64,000 nt of DNA. Origin: Candidatus Propionivibrio dominans. Its GTDB lineage: Bacteria; Pseudomonadota; Gammaproteobacteria; Burkholderiales; Rhodocyclaceae. The stretch is taken from contig JADJNC010000008.1 in NCBI GenBank assembly GCA_016709335.1, positions 1 to 64,000 on the forward strand. Direction: 5' to 3'. The notes beneath the pieces are model-generated. The model was not told the origin of the DNA. It worked only from the letters and a program-made list of their open reading frames with translations, and searched no databases. Made by a program: the position numbers and the translations under genes. Below are positions 27,444-37,040 of the stretch, one piece after another (within the stretch, counting starts at the first letter, position 1; every line of letters starts with the position of its first letter).

Positions 27444-30164
27444 ATGTCGAATAAATTCGTTTACGTTTTTGGCTCTTCGAAGACCGAAGGCGCAGCAGAT
27501 ATGAAGAATCTGCTGGGTGGCAAGGGTGCCAATCTTGCAGAAATGTGTCGTCTGGGTATTTCGGTGCCTCCGGGCCTCACCATCAGTACCGAAGCCTGCA
27601 CGGTCTATACCGAGCAGGGTGCCGAAACAATCCAGAAGATGATCGAAGCCGAAGTCAGACAGGGCGTGGCCTTCGTCGAACAGGAAATGGGCAAGAAATT
27701 CGGCGATGCCGCCGACCCCTTGCTGGTCTCGGTGCGCTCCGGATCGCGCGCCTCGATGCCCGGCATGATGGACACGATTCTCAATCTTGGCCTTAATGAT
27801 GAGGCGGTTGCCGGCCTTGCCAAAAAATCAGGAAACGAACGTTTTGCCTGGGACTCCTACCGCCGTTTCATCCAGATGTACGGCGATGTGGTGATGGGCC
27901 TGAAACCCGAGTCAAAGGAAGATCACGATCCCTTTGAAGTCATCATCGACGAGATCAAGGAAAAGAAGGGCGTTGAGCTCGATACCGATCTGAGCGCAGA
28001 TGATCTCAAGCAGATGGTCAGCGAGTTCAAGGCGATGATACGCGAACGCCTCGGCCGTGAATTTCCGACCGACCCGTGGGAGCAGCTCTGGGGCGCGGTC
28101 ATGGCCGTGTTCCAGAGCTGGAACAACGACCGAGCCGTCTACTACCGTCAAATGAACGACATTCCAGGTTCCTGGGGAACCGCCGTCAATGTGCAGTCGA
28201 TGGTGTTCGGCAACCTTGGTCAGAACAGCGGTACAGGCGTTGCCTTTACCCGCGATGCCGCTTCAGGCGAAGACATCTTCAACGGCGAATTCCTGATCAA
28301 CGCCCAGGGCGAAGACGTGGTGGCCGGTATCCGCACGCCGCAGCAGATCACGCTTGAAGGGTCGCGTCGCTGGGCCGAACTGGCGCAAGTCAGCGAAGCT
28401 GACCGTGCCGGCAAGTTCCCGTCGCTCGAAGAAATCATGCCGACGATCTACGCCGAACTGCTGAAGACCGAAACGGCTCTGGAAAATCACTACAAGGACA
28501 TGCAGGACATCGAGTTCACCATCCAGGAAGGCAAGCTCTGGATGCTGCAGACACGTTCGGCAAAGCGCACGGGTGCTGCCCTGGTTCGCACCTCGGTCGA
28601 AATGCTCAAGCAGGGTCTGATTGATGAAAAAACCGCGCTGAAGCGTGTCGACCCGGACCGACTCAACGAGCTTTTACACCCGGTGTTCGATGGTCAGGCT
28701 GTCAAGAAGGCTCGTTTGATTGCCAGCGGTCTTCCCGCTTCGCCAGGCGCCGCTACCGGCCAGATCGTCTTCTTTGCCGACGAAGCCGAGGAATGGGTTG
28801 CCCAGGGCAAGGACGTGATCCTGGTTCGTCAGGAAACCTCGCCCGAAGACTTGCGCGGCATGGTTGTGGCTAAGGGCATTCTCACGGCACGCGGCGGCAT
28901 GACCTCGCACGCGGCGGTGGTTGCCCGCGGTATGGGCAAGTGTTGCGTTTCCGGTGCCGGGTCCGTTCGCGTTGATCCGAAAGCACGCACGATGACTGTT
29001 GATGGCTCGGTGTATAAGGAAGGTGACTGGGTCTCGCTCGATGGTTCAACCGGCAAGGTTTATGAAGGCAAGGTTCCGACCAAGGATGCCGAACTTTCCG
29101 GCGACTTCGGTACCCTGATGCTGCTGGCCGACCGTTACAAGCGTCTGGCCATTCGTGCCAATGCCGATACGCCGGCAGATGCCAAGGCGGCGCGCAACTT
29201 CGGAGCCGTGGGTATTGGCCTGTGCCGTACCGAGCACATGTTCTTTGAGGGTGACCGCATCAAGTCGGTGCGCGAGATGATTCTGGCGCCTGATGAAGCC
29301 GGCCGCCGCAAGGCGCTGGCCAAGCTGCTGCCGATCCAGCGTGGCGATTTCGAGGGACTGTTTTATGAAATGAACGGGCTGCCGGTCACCATCCGCCTGC
29401 TCGACCCGCCCTTGCACGAGTTCCTGCCGCATGACGAGGCCAATCAGCGCATCATGGCGAAAGAAATGGGCGTGTCCTACGAGGAAATCCGGAATCGGGT
29501 CGATGACCTGCACGAATCGAATCCGATGATGGGACACCGCGGCTGTCGTCTCGGGATCTGCTATCCTGAAATCACCGAAATGCAGTCGCGTGCCATCATC
29601 GAGGCAGCGCTCGACGCCAAGGCCAAGGGCAGCGACGTCAAGGTCGAAATCATGGTTCCGCTGGTCGGTACCGTGCGTGAATTCAACGCCCAGGCCAAGG
29701 TCATTCGTGATACGGCGGCTGCCGTTTTCGCCGAACGCGGTACCGAGATTGCCTATATGGTCGGTACCATGATCGAAACGCCGCGCGGTGCGCTGGTCGC
29801 CGACAGCATCGGCAAACAGGCCGAGTTTTTCTCCTTCGGTACCAATGACCTGACACAGATGACGCTGGGTTTCTCGCGTGACGATATCGGCAAGTTCCTG
29901 CCGATCTATTTGGATTCAGGCATGTACGAGCAGGATCCCTTCCAGTCGATTGACCAGAAAGGCGTCGGTCTGCTGGTCAAGATGGCCGTCGAAAAGGGAC
30001 GTACTGTACGCCCTGGCCTGAAGATTGGCGTTTGTGGTGAACATGGCGGCGACCCGGCATCGGTCGAGTTTTTCCACGGTGTCGGCCTCGACTATGTGAG
30101 CTGTTCGCCGTTCCGTGTGCCGATTGCACGACTCGCGGCTGCACAGGCCGCGATCGGTGATTGA
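27444..30164 (+). CDS. ppdK: Pyruvate, phosphate dikinase
   Basis: This 906-residue enzyme interconverts pyruvate, ATP and phosphate with phosphoenolpyruvate, AMP and pyrophosphate. The N-terminal ATP-grasp part opens KNLLGGKGANLAEM; the swivelling phosphohistidine domain has GGMTSHAAVVARGMGKCCV; the C-terminal PEP-binding barrel ends with GTNDLTQMTLGFSRDD and GVCGEHGGDP containing the catalytic Cys. Length is normal. The ATG at 27444 has GAGG upstream. A 276-bp AT-richer leader precedes it, likely holding its own promoter. A strong hairpin terminator follows. Confidence 0.97.
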   Translation: MSNKFVYVFGSSKTEGAADMKNLLGGKGANLAEMCRLGISVPPGLTISTEACTVYTEQGAETIQKMIEAEVRQGVAFVEQEMGKKFGDAADPLLVSVRSGSRASMPGMMDTILNLGLNDEAVAGLAKKSGNERFAWDSYRRFIQMYGDVVMGLKPESKEDHDPFEVIIDEIKEKKGVELDTDLSADDLKQMVSEFKAMIRERLGREFPTDPWEQLWGAVMAVFQSWNNDRAVYYRQMNDIPGSWGTAVNVQSMVFGNLGQNSGTGVAFTRDAASGEDIFNGEFLINAQGEDVVAGIRTPQQITLEGSRRWAELAQVSEADRAGKFPSLEEIMPTIYAELLKTETALENHYKDMQDIEFTIQEGKLWMLQTRSAKRTGAALVRTSVEMLKQGLIDEKTALKRVDPDRLNELLHPVFDGQAVKKARLIASGLPASPGAATGQIVFFADEAEEWVAQGKDVILVRQETSPEDLRGMVVAKGILTARGGMTSHAAVVARGMGKCCVSGAGSVRVDPKARTMTVDGSVYKEGDWVSLDGSTGKVYEGKVPTKDAELSGDFGTLMLLADRYKRLAIRANADTPADAKAARNFGAVGIGLCRTEHMFFEGDRIKSVREMILAPDEAGRRKALAKLLPIQRGDFEGLFYEMNGLPVTIRLLDPPLHEFLPHDEANQRIMAKEMGVSYEEIRNRVDDLHESNPMMGHRGCRLGICYPEITEMQSRAIIEAALDAKAKGSDVKVEIMVPLVGTVREFNAQAKVIRDTAAAVFAERGTEIAYMVGTMIETPRGALVADSIGKQAEFFSFGTNDLTQMTLGFSRDDIGKFLPIYLDSGMYEQDPFQSIDQKGVGLLVKMAVEKGRTVRPGLKIGVCGEHGGDPASVEFFHGVGLDYVSCSPFRVPIARLAAAQAAIGD

Positions 30165-30197
30165 TGGTGTTTTGAAGCAGGAAGCATAAGTGCCAGC

Positions 30198-30229
30198 AAA
30201 TACGCCAGTTCCCCGGAACTGGCGTATTT
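30198..30229. terminator. Bidirectional hairpin terminator between ppdK and envZ
   Basis: A perfect 15-bp stem (aaatacgccagttcc / ggaactggcgtattt) with a two-base apex lies between the convergent ppdK and envZ genes. A and T flanks on both sides suit termination in both directions. Confidence 0.85.
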
Positions 30230-30240
30230 CATTTCTGGCT

Positions 30241-31563
30241 TCAGCTTTTCAGCGCCAGGCGCAGGCGCGCGATCATGCCGCCGCCTTCCCGAGCCAGCAA
30301 TTCAAGCTGGCCCTCATGCAAGTTCGCAATGCGTTCGACTATCGCCAGCCCGAGACCGGTGCCGCTGGCATCGGTGCGGGCGTTTTCGAGGCGGGTAAAA
30401 GGGCGCTTCAGGCGTTCGATTTCACTTGCCGGGATGCCGGGGCCACGGTCGAGAACGTCGACCAGGATTTCGCCATTTTCGATTCTTGTTTCGACCGCGA
30501 TTTGATTGCCACCATACTTGCGGGCATTGTCGAGCAGATTGGCGAGTGCCCGTGTCAGTGCCTGACGGTGGATCAGAGCCGGTGGAAGTTCACCCAGCGT
30601 AAATTGTGCCGTGCTTGACGCGCGCCCCTGAGTGCTGGCGACCTGGGTCACCAATGCATTGACGTCGGTGAGTTCAGCCCCTTCGCCGCTGTCGCCGCGC
30701 GCGTAGTCGAGGAACTGGGCAATGATGGCATCCATTTGTTCGATGTCCTCGATGACTGCACTGCGCGCTGCGTCGTCGTCGATCGACATTTCCGCTTCCA
30801 GACGCAGACGTGCCAGCGGCGTGCGCAGATCGTGCGAGATACCGGCAAGTACCTCGGCGCGATCAAGTTCAATGCGTTTCAGGTCTTCCGACATGCGGTT
30901 GAAGGTTTCGGTGAGTTGCTGCAGCTCGATGGCACCACGTTCGGGGAGGGGCTCGGGCTGCCTGCCACGGCCGAGTTCTTTGGCGGCACCGGCCAGCGCG
31001 CGCAGGGGCAGGGTGACGCGCGAGACGATCAGCCAGGCCACCAGCAGTGCCAGCGCCAGCGAAGCGCCTCCCCAGCCGAGCCAATTCCAGGGGAAATCGC
31101 TTTCGGCGTGTTCGCCGGGCAGCATCAGCCAGTAGTCATCCTCGTCGCTGTTATCAATCGAAAAACTGACCCAGATTCCCCTTAGCCCATTGACTGTACC
31201 GGCAAAGCGGGTTTTCGGCCCGAGCTGCGATTCGGCCGTCTCACGCATGACGCGAAAGAAGTAGGTATCCGGCAAGGCCTTGACGATATCGGTGGCTTCG
31301 GCCGGGTAGAGATGGACACCTTCGCTCTCTGCCAGATCGCGCAGCAGTGCCAGTCGCTTGACCGGATCCGCAGCAATCAGGGCGGCATGGGTGAGATTGA
31401 CGACGCTTACCGCAAGCTGCGCTAACTGGCGAGCGCGGGGTTCTCGTTCAGCAAGCGCGAACAGGGTGAGCCAGGTGGCGACGCTGATGAAGATCAGCAG
31501 GCTAAGCATCAGGAACGTGCGGACGAGCAGTGTACGCGGAACGAATTTGCGATGGAGGGTCAC
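30241..31563 (-). CDS. envZ: Sensor histidine kinase, EnvZ type
   Basis: The product is 440 residues: a transmembrane helix at about 14-37, a periplasmic loop of about 120 residues, a second helix at about 163-181, a HAMP linker, and a HisKA domain with H244 in GISHDLRTPLARLRLE. The ATPase domain has NLLDNARKYGG, DRGPGIP and GTGLGLAIVERI. It lies 20 bp after the OmpR-type regulator and would phosphorylate it in response to an envelope or osmotic cue, by analogy with E. coli EnvZ. The periplasmic loop is not well conserved in such kinases, so the signal is unknown. Confidence 0.9.
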   Translation of the reverse strand: MTLHRKFVPRTLLVRTFLMLSLLIFISVATWLTLFALAEREPRARQLAQLAVSVVNLTHAALIAADPVKRLALLRDLAESEGVHLYPAEATDIVKALPDTYFFRVMRETAESQLGPKTRFAGTVNGLRGIWVSFSIDNSDEDDYWLMLPGEHAESDFPWNWLGWGGASLALALLVAWLIVSRVTLPLRALAGAAKELGRGRQPEPLPERGAIELQQLTETFNRMSEDLKRIELDRAEVLAGISHDLRTPLARLRLEAEMSIDDDAARSAVIEDIEQMDAIIAQFLDYARGDSGEGAELTDVNALVTQVASTQGRASSTAQFTLGELPPALIHRQALTRALANLLDNARKYGGNQIAVETRIENGEILVDVLDRGPGIPASEIERLKRPFTRLENARTDASGTGLGLAIVERIANLHEGQLELLAREGGGMIARLRLALKS

Positions 31564-31583
31564 GCGTTGCGCCCTGATCAGCG

Positions 31584-32306
31584 TTATTTTGCCGGACTCT
31601 GGCCGTCGGGAATGAAGACGTAGCCGAAGCCCCAGACGGTTTGCAGATAGCGCGGCGACGTCGGGTCAGGTTCGACCAGCTTGCGCAGACGGGAGACCTG
31701 AACGTCAATGGCGCGATCGAAGGGTCCCTGTTCACGGCCTCGTGCCAGGGTCATCAGGCGGTCGCGCGAAAGCGGTTGACGCGGGTGTTCGAGCAGCACC
31801 TTGAGCACGGCGAATTCACCCGTGGTCAGCGGCAGGATTTCATTGTTTCGTTTCAGCGTACGGGTAGCCAGATCAACTTCGACATCGCTGAAAACGATCG
31901 TCTTGGCTTCGCTGGTCGGGGCACCCGGGACCAGCGTGGCCCGCCGACGCAGAACCGCCTGGATGCGGGCGACCAGCTCGCGTGGATTGAATGGTTTGGG
32001 CAGGTAATCGTCTGCACCCATTTCGAGACCGACAATACGGTCGATCTCATCGCCTTTGGCGGTGAGCATGATGATCGCCTGCTGCGGTTCACTGGCGTGC
32101 AGGCGCCGGCAGATCGAAAGCCCGTCCTCGCCGGGCAACATGAGGTCAAGTACGATCAGGTCAAAGGTGTCACGGGTCAGCGATTTGTCCATCATGGCTG
32201 CATTCTCTGCTGTCCTGACGACAAAGCCCTGCTCGCCGAGGTAGCGTTGCAGGAGGTCGCGCAGTCTTTTGTCATCGTCGACAACGAGAATTTTTCGTTC
32301 AGCCAT
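31584..32306 (-). CDS. ompR: OmpR-type response regulator
   Basis: The 240-residue product matches enterobacterial OmpR closely: KILVVDDDKRLRDLLQRYL, phospho-acceptor D54 in VLDLMLPGEDGLSICRRL, KPFNPRELVARI, and a winged-helix output domain with LTTGEFAVLKVLLEHPRQPL and QTVWGFGYVFIPDG. It is first gene of the ompR-envZ pair. The intergenic region upstream (32307-32620) also serves a divergent small gene. Confidence 0.93.
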   Translation of the reverse strand: MAERKILVVDDDKRLRDLLQRYLGEQGFVVRTAENAAMMDKSLTRDTFDLIVLDLMLPGEDGLSICRRLHASEPQQAIIMLTAKGDEIDRIVGLEMGADDYLPKPFNPRELVARIQAVLRRRATLVPGAPTSEAKTIVFSDVEVDLATRTLKRNNEILPLTTGEFAVLKVLLEHPRQPLSRDRLMTLARGREQGPFDRAIDVQVSRLRKLVEPDPTSPRYLQTVWGFGYVFIPDGQSPAK

Positions 32307-32620
32307 GGGCCAGATGCTAACCCGAAAGTCTTCGCGGGGCGAGTGTGACGGGCGAACTTGTGAGCAAAAGTTACTGGCGGAACCTGCGGAAACAATTTCT
32401 TACAACTTGTGAAAATCAGCGCAAATCCTTGTTACGCCTGGCTTGCACAGTGTCGCCAGGTTGACTGGCAGGGGTGCATGTTCCTTGAATTGTCGAAGGC
32501 GGGCACAATGGGCCGGGTACGCCTGTTCAGGAAATGGGGTACTTGATGGCGACAGCGTTCCAATGGCAGCGTGCCGGGCGGTCTGTGACCGGATAACAGT
32601 GTGTGGAGAAGCGGGTTGTG
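32307..32620. other. Divergent promoter region of ompR and a small exported protein
   Basis: No supported gene lies in these 314 bp. They must contain the ompR promoter (minus) and that of the small exported protein (plus). I see no distinctive operator or hairpin. Confidence 0.3.
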
Positions 32621-32920
32621 ATGGTTTTGCGCGAACGGATGATCAGTGTGGGTCTTGCGGCGGTCATTGCCCTGGTTGTGGCAATGCCTGAGGCATACGC
32701 TGAAACTTCGAAGGAACGTCATGCTCGCGAAGCAAGGCGGCAGGGCGGCGGTCAGAGCCAGCAACAGTCGCGAAACCCGCGTGAAGCACAGCGGCCTTAT
32801 GCCAAGCGTAGCGAGGGCGGCGACGAGCAGCGGACGCAGCGGCTATCGCCCGAGGAGCGGCGCCAGTTGCGGCGCGACATCAAGGATGCCGGCAGCGAGA
32901 TCTATCCGCCGCGCCGATAG
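32621..32920 (+). CDS. Small exported basic protein
   Basis: The 99-residue product has a signal peptide (MISVGLAAVIALVVAMPEAYA) and a mature part of about 70 residues rich in Arg, Gln and Glu, ending LSPEERRQLRRDIKDAG and IYPPRR. Similar tails occur in short periplasmic proteins of betaproteobacteria with no assigned function. The ATG at 32621 was preferred over a GTG at 32603 because GGAGAA lies 10 bp upstream. Confidence 0.65.
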   Translation: MVLRERMISVGLAAVIALVVAMPEAYAETSKERHAREARRQGGGQSQQQSRNPREAQRPYAKRSEGGDEQRTQRLSPEERRQLRRDIKDAGSEIYPPRR

Positions 32921-32944
32921 TATTATTTCCTCAGGACTGCTCTA

Positions 32945-33466
32945 ATGATTCCAAGGATTGCCACCGCCATTGGCCTGTGGGCAGTATTGCTCGCCCTTAA
33001 TGCGGTTGCTGCTCCCATGGGTCGCGATGAGGCGAGGCATTTGCTCAACCGTACCAGTATTGGCGCGCCTCAGTACGAGCTTGTCGAATTCGCGCGCTTG
33101 TCACGCGAACAGGCCATTGATCGACTGCTTTCCTCCAGGTGTCTAACCCCGATTAAGGTACCACCAGCTCTTGAATTTGTCAGCCCGGTAGGCCTGAAGA
33201 ATTTATCTGGCGAGGAGCGCCAGGTGCTGATCCGGGAAGAAGTCCGCAAGGGCCTGGTGGCGCCACATTTCGTTCCTGGCGGGCGTGTTCTCGGTGGCCT
33301 TCATGGCGAGGCGCCGAAGCTCGACCGGCTTTATGGAAACGGAAATCAGCCGTTTTCGCTCGATTACCGCAGTCTCTACGCCACGGTACTTGAGCGCTGG
33401 TGGGGCGTATCCTCGGCAACTTTGCTGGGTGCCCGGTTTCCGGTACTGGAATTATTGCGCTCGTAA
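32945..33466 (+). pseudogene. Chimeric remnant: DUF1800 N terminus fused to DUF1501 C terminus
   Basis: The 173-residue frame starts with a signal peptide and the typical opening of a DUF1800 protein (GRDEARHLLNRTS, REQAIDRLL, LSGEERQVLIREEVRKG). Shortly after residue 99 it becomes the end of a DUF1501 protein (GGRVLGGLHGEAPKLDRL, then DYRSLYATVLERWWG). These two genes normally form an operon in this order, each over 400 codons. One in-frame deletion joining them explains the structure. It might be made as a small secreted protein but cannot have either original role. Confidence 0.75.
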
Positions 33467-33498
33467 CCCTAAGGTGCTGGTGCGCTTCATGCGATAGC

Positions 33499-33522
33499 AA
33501 AAAACGGGAGCCGTAGCTCCCG
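33499..33522 (-). terminator. Hairpin terminator
   Basis: Stem cgggagc/gctcccg with a four-base loop is flanked by an A run on the plus strand, giving a T tract when read leftwards. It lies about 100 bp beyond the stop of the small gene at 33620-33826 and just after the chimeric DUF1800/DUF1501 frame. Confidence 0.75.
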
Positions 33523-33619
33523 TTGAGTTGGCAAGATGGCCTGACTGAGGTCCGGGCTCGCTTTCAGACGCAAGGCGCGCCCGTCAGCGAAAAGGGCCGC
33601 AGCCGGTTTCCTCAATCAA

Positions 33620-33826
33620 TTACTGGCCGCGCCTCTGGGCGTAGAACTGGTTGGCTTCGGCGATCATTTGACGACCGCGTTCCTGGGCGTTAATAAAGGC
33701 CGCTTCAGCGAGCATTTGCTGGTAACCGTCATCACCTGTCAACAAAACTGGCTTGCTTGAAGCAGACGCTTGCCACGCCGACCCAGTGGCTTCGGACTTC
33801 ATTACAGATTCTTGATAGGTACTCAT
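33620..33826 (-). CDS. Small hypothetical protein
   Basis: The 68-residue soluble product starts MSTYQESVMKSEATG, with an Ala/Gln/Arg-rich, probably helical second half (QQMLAEAAFINAQERGRQ, AEANQFYAQRRGQ). A good ribosome site (GGAGACG, 4 bp upstream) and a terminator downstream support it as a real gene. I recognise no family. Confidence 0.55.
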   Translation of the reverse strand: MSTYQESVMKSEATGSAWQASASSKPVLLTGDDGYQQMLAEAAFINAQERGRQMIAEANQFYAQRRGQ

Positions 33827-34237
33827 TTTCGTCTCCTGATTGACATGTAATTAAGGTAGAGAACAAGCATCGATTAACCTTGAAAAAGGGTAGTCGAAAA
33901 CGACGGACGCCCCGTTCATTTCGCAACTGCCCCGAAGAAAGTTCCCCGGGTTTGCGCATTTATGACGATACATCTCATGCATTTCTCCGCTACTTGCTCT
34001 CAGGCTGGAATATAGGCTACGCAAGGGGTACAGGGAATACCCCTTTCCCCATATTTTTCATTTATTTATTGGGAAATTATCAGGTGGAGGAAGAAAATCG
34101 GCGTGCTGATCTTCAATGACATACGTTCCACCGGGGACCCCACAGGATGGTAATACCGGTAAACAGGTAATCTGGCGCCATCATCACGGAGTATTGAGGC
34201 GTGTCCCTGGATAGCCAATACCCGCCGGTCTCAAACT
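33827..34237. other. Intergenic region without recognised gene
   Basis: These 411 bp separate two minus-strand genes. A plus-strand frame at 33880-34119 has no ribosome site or recognised domain and is not supported. The promoter of the small gene at 33620-33826 should lie at the left end. I see nothing else. Confidence 0.3.
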
Positions 34238-34882
34238 TCAGGGCAGGATCAGGCCGATCCGGATAGCATGTTTTGTCAGTTCAACCACATTGTGCACCTC
34301 GAGCTTTTTCATGAGGTTTCGGCGGTGAACGTCGACCGTGCCTGGCGTCATATTCAAACTGGCAGCGATTTCAGGCGTACTCCTGCCTTCAGCAAGCAGG
34401 GTAGCCACCTGAAGTTCGCGCCGCGACAGGGCGCGCGCGCGGACCTTTCCAGGCGAGGGATGCTGACCCCGCAGACTGTCGGCCATCATCCTGGCGACTT
34501 CTGAGCAAAGATAGCGGCGACCCTCGGCCACGCAGCGAATTCCCTCCTTCAACTCGGCGCCGGCCGCTGATTTGATGATATAGCCGTTGGCGCCGGCATC
34601 GAGCATCTGCTGAATGATGCGCCGGTCAAGGTAGGTCGACAAGGCCAGCACCTTGAGCTTCGGGTGTCTGGCCAGCAAGCGCCGTGTCGTCTCGATGCCT
34701 GACAGCCCAAGCATGGCGACATCCATGACGACCACATCGGGCGCAAATTCATTGACCAGGCGCACCGCCGTTTCGCCATCGCCGGCCTCGGCGACGACTT
34801 GCATGCTGCTGTCCTGCTCCAGGACCAGGCGCAAGGCCTCACGTACCATGGTATGGTCATCGACAAGAATGATCCTGATCAT
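34238..34882 (-). CDS. NarL/FixJ-family response regulator
   Basis: The product is 214 residues: a receiver domain with DDH near the N terminus and phospho-acceptor D54 in VVVMDVAMLGLSG, then a LuxR-type helix-turn-helix (LSRRELQVATLLAEGRSTPEIAASL, VDVHRRNLMKKL). Its start overlaps the stop of the histidine kinase gene (ATGA), so it is the cognate regulator. Last gene of a three-gene signalling operon. Confidence 0.93.
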   Translation of the reverse strand: MIRIILVDDHTMVREALRLVLEQDSSMQVVAEAGDGETAVRLVNEFAPDVVVMDVAMLGLSGIETTRRLLARHPKLKVLALSTYLDRRIIQQMLDAGANGYIIKSAAGAELKEGIRCVAEGRRYLCSEVARMMADSLRGQHPSPGKVRARALSRRELQVATLLAEGRSTPEIAASLNMTPGTVDVHRRNLMKKLEVHNVVELTKHAIRIGLILP

Positions 34883-37006
34883 GAGGTCTGGTACTCCTTG
34901 GCTGCGATTGAATAGGGAATGCTCATGGTGATCGTGGTGCCGTTGCCGGGGCTGCTGTCGAATTCCATTTCACCTCCAATATTGATGATGCGTTCGTAGA
35001 TGGAACACAGGCCAAATCCACGGCGCCTGGACAAGCCGACCAGGTATTGAGACGGATCGAAGCCACAGCCGTTGTCGCTCACGGCAATGATCAACTGGCT
35101 TCCCTGGCACAGGCAGGACAGGCTGGCGTCGCTGGCTTTGGCATGCCTGGCGACATTGATCAGGAGTTCACGCACCGATCGGAAAAGCATTGCCTGAATC
35201 TCGTCGACCAGCGGCCTGGGCTCGCCTTCGTGGTCGATATGCACGGCAAGCTGGTAGCGGTGCTCCATTTCTTCGACCAGCCAATCCAGTGCCGGCATCA
35301 GGCCGAGCGTATGCAGGATCGGCGGGCTCAACTGCAGGGTAATCATGCGCACGGCGAGGTCGGCCTGGTCCACCAGTTCGACGATGGTATTGACTGAAGA
35401 CCGAGGCGAGCCATCGCCGAGCGAGGTCAGCTTGATCTTGATAATAGCCAGAAGCTGGCCGAGGTCGTCATGCAGGTTTTGCGCCAGCATGCGCCGCTCA
35501 CGTTCTTCGCTCATCGTCAGTTGCGCTGAAACCCTGCGCAACTGCTTGGTCCGTTTGCTGACCCTGGCCTCCAGTTCCACCGCCATTTCACGTAATTTTT
35601 CTTCGGCCTGCTTGCGCGCGGTAATGTCCGTGTGCGATACGAGAACTCCTTCCCTGAAGGGGGAAACACTCATGCTGAACCAGCGCTTTTTCTTCGGGGA
35701 ATGGCAGGGGGTATTCCAGGCTGAAGCCGGGCAAGCGGCCGTCCAGTACGGCCCGTATGCCGTCGAGGGCGCTCCCGGCGCCGTCCGCTGAAGCCCCGAC
35801 ACTTGCCTGACAGACAGCCAGGTAATTGGTGCCAACCTTAACATGCGGAACAGGCTGGCCGGGTTTCATGCTGTTTTCAGTAGCAAATCGCTTCCACGGC
35901 TGGTTGACGGCGATGATGACTCCATCGCGGTCGAGCACGGCAATTTCAGCGCTCAAGGCGTCCAGGATCGCAAGATTGAAGGCATCACGCTCGCGCAACG
36001 CCTCCTCAGCCTGCTTGCGCTCGGTGATGTTGGAGAACAGCGCCACATAATGTCGGGTGATGCCCTGCGCATCGCGCACGGCGCTGATGTTGAGCATCTC
36101 GACGAATACCTCGCCGCTCTTGCGACGGTTCCAGATTTCGCCGCACCAATGGCCTTGCTCAAGCAAAGAGCGCCACAGGGCGGCGTAGAACGATTTTTCG
36201 TGATGTCCTGAACTGAGCAGGCGCGGGTTCTGGCCGAGGGCTTCGTCGCGGCTATAGCCGGTGATGCGGCTGAAGCTGGCATTGATATCGATGATCGTGC
36301 CGTCGGCCTGAGTGATAAAGATGCCTTCCTGGACATGGGTGAAGACACTGGCGGCGAGCTGGAGTTTTTCTTCGGCTTGTTTTCTCGCGGTGATGCCGCT
36401 CAGCACGATGCGCATTACCGACGTGCCGTCTTCGACGTGCATGGTGGCCACATCCAGTTGCGCCCAGAATGGCTTGCCGTCAAACCTGAGCATGCGCAAC
36501 TCGCGCGACTGCGCTTCGCCGCTGGCAAAGATCCGTTTGTGCAGCAGGGAGTAGCTGTCGACGTCATCCTTGAAGATAAAGCGGGAGAACGGCTGCCCGG
36601 CCAGCGCCACCCTGGCTGTGCCGAGCAGGGTGGCGGCGGTGAGGTTGGCTTCGATGATCAGTCCGGGCTCGCTGACGCTGCAATAACCCACCGGCGCCAG
36701 ATCGTAGAGGTCGAAATAGCGCGCCCGCGAAGTGTCCAGTGCCACCTGCACCCGGCGCAGTTCATCGCTCTGCATTTCCAGTTCGATCTGATGCACGTGC
36801 AGATCGTGCAGCAACTTCCGGGTGGCTTCGGGCGACAGGGCGGCAAGCTGTTCCGGCGAGTGCGATGCTTTTTCAAGGGCAATCGCTTCGGCCCGCCGAC
36901 GCAGCGACTGCCCAGCGCTGGCCACAACGGTAGCCTGGCCCTGAGGTGTTATGCCCTTGGGGTAACGGGAATCGCACGCTGCGGGGTCTTTATCCTTGAC
37001 AGGCAT
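34879..37006 (-). CDS. PAS-domain sensor histidine kinase, NarX-like (frameshifted)
   Basis: The first frame (37006-35588) has three PAS segments, the first with YFDLYDLAPVGYCSVSEPG and the second with GIFITQADGTIIDIN. The second frame continues WFSMSVSPFREGVLVSHTDI and carries a HisKA_3 domain with LAQNLHDDLGQLLAI, then an ATPase domain (SVRELLINVARHA, VSDNGCGFDP). The frames differ by one base: a run of five C in the EYPC codons near 35710, where four are expected (the paralogue next door reads EYPCHSP). Corrected length is 708 residues. No membrane helix is seen, so sensing is cytoplasmic. It lies 34 bp after the GGDEF gene and overlaps its regulator. Confidence 0.9.
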
Positions 37007-37040
37007 TCTCAGGCTCCATTTGACAGCTCATTCATACACT

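Noticed and set aside
33880..34119. 79-codon plus-strand frame
   Set aside because: No start signal, no recognised domain, and low similarity to local codon use; left unannotated.
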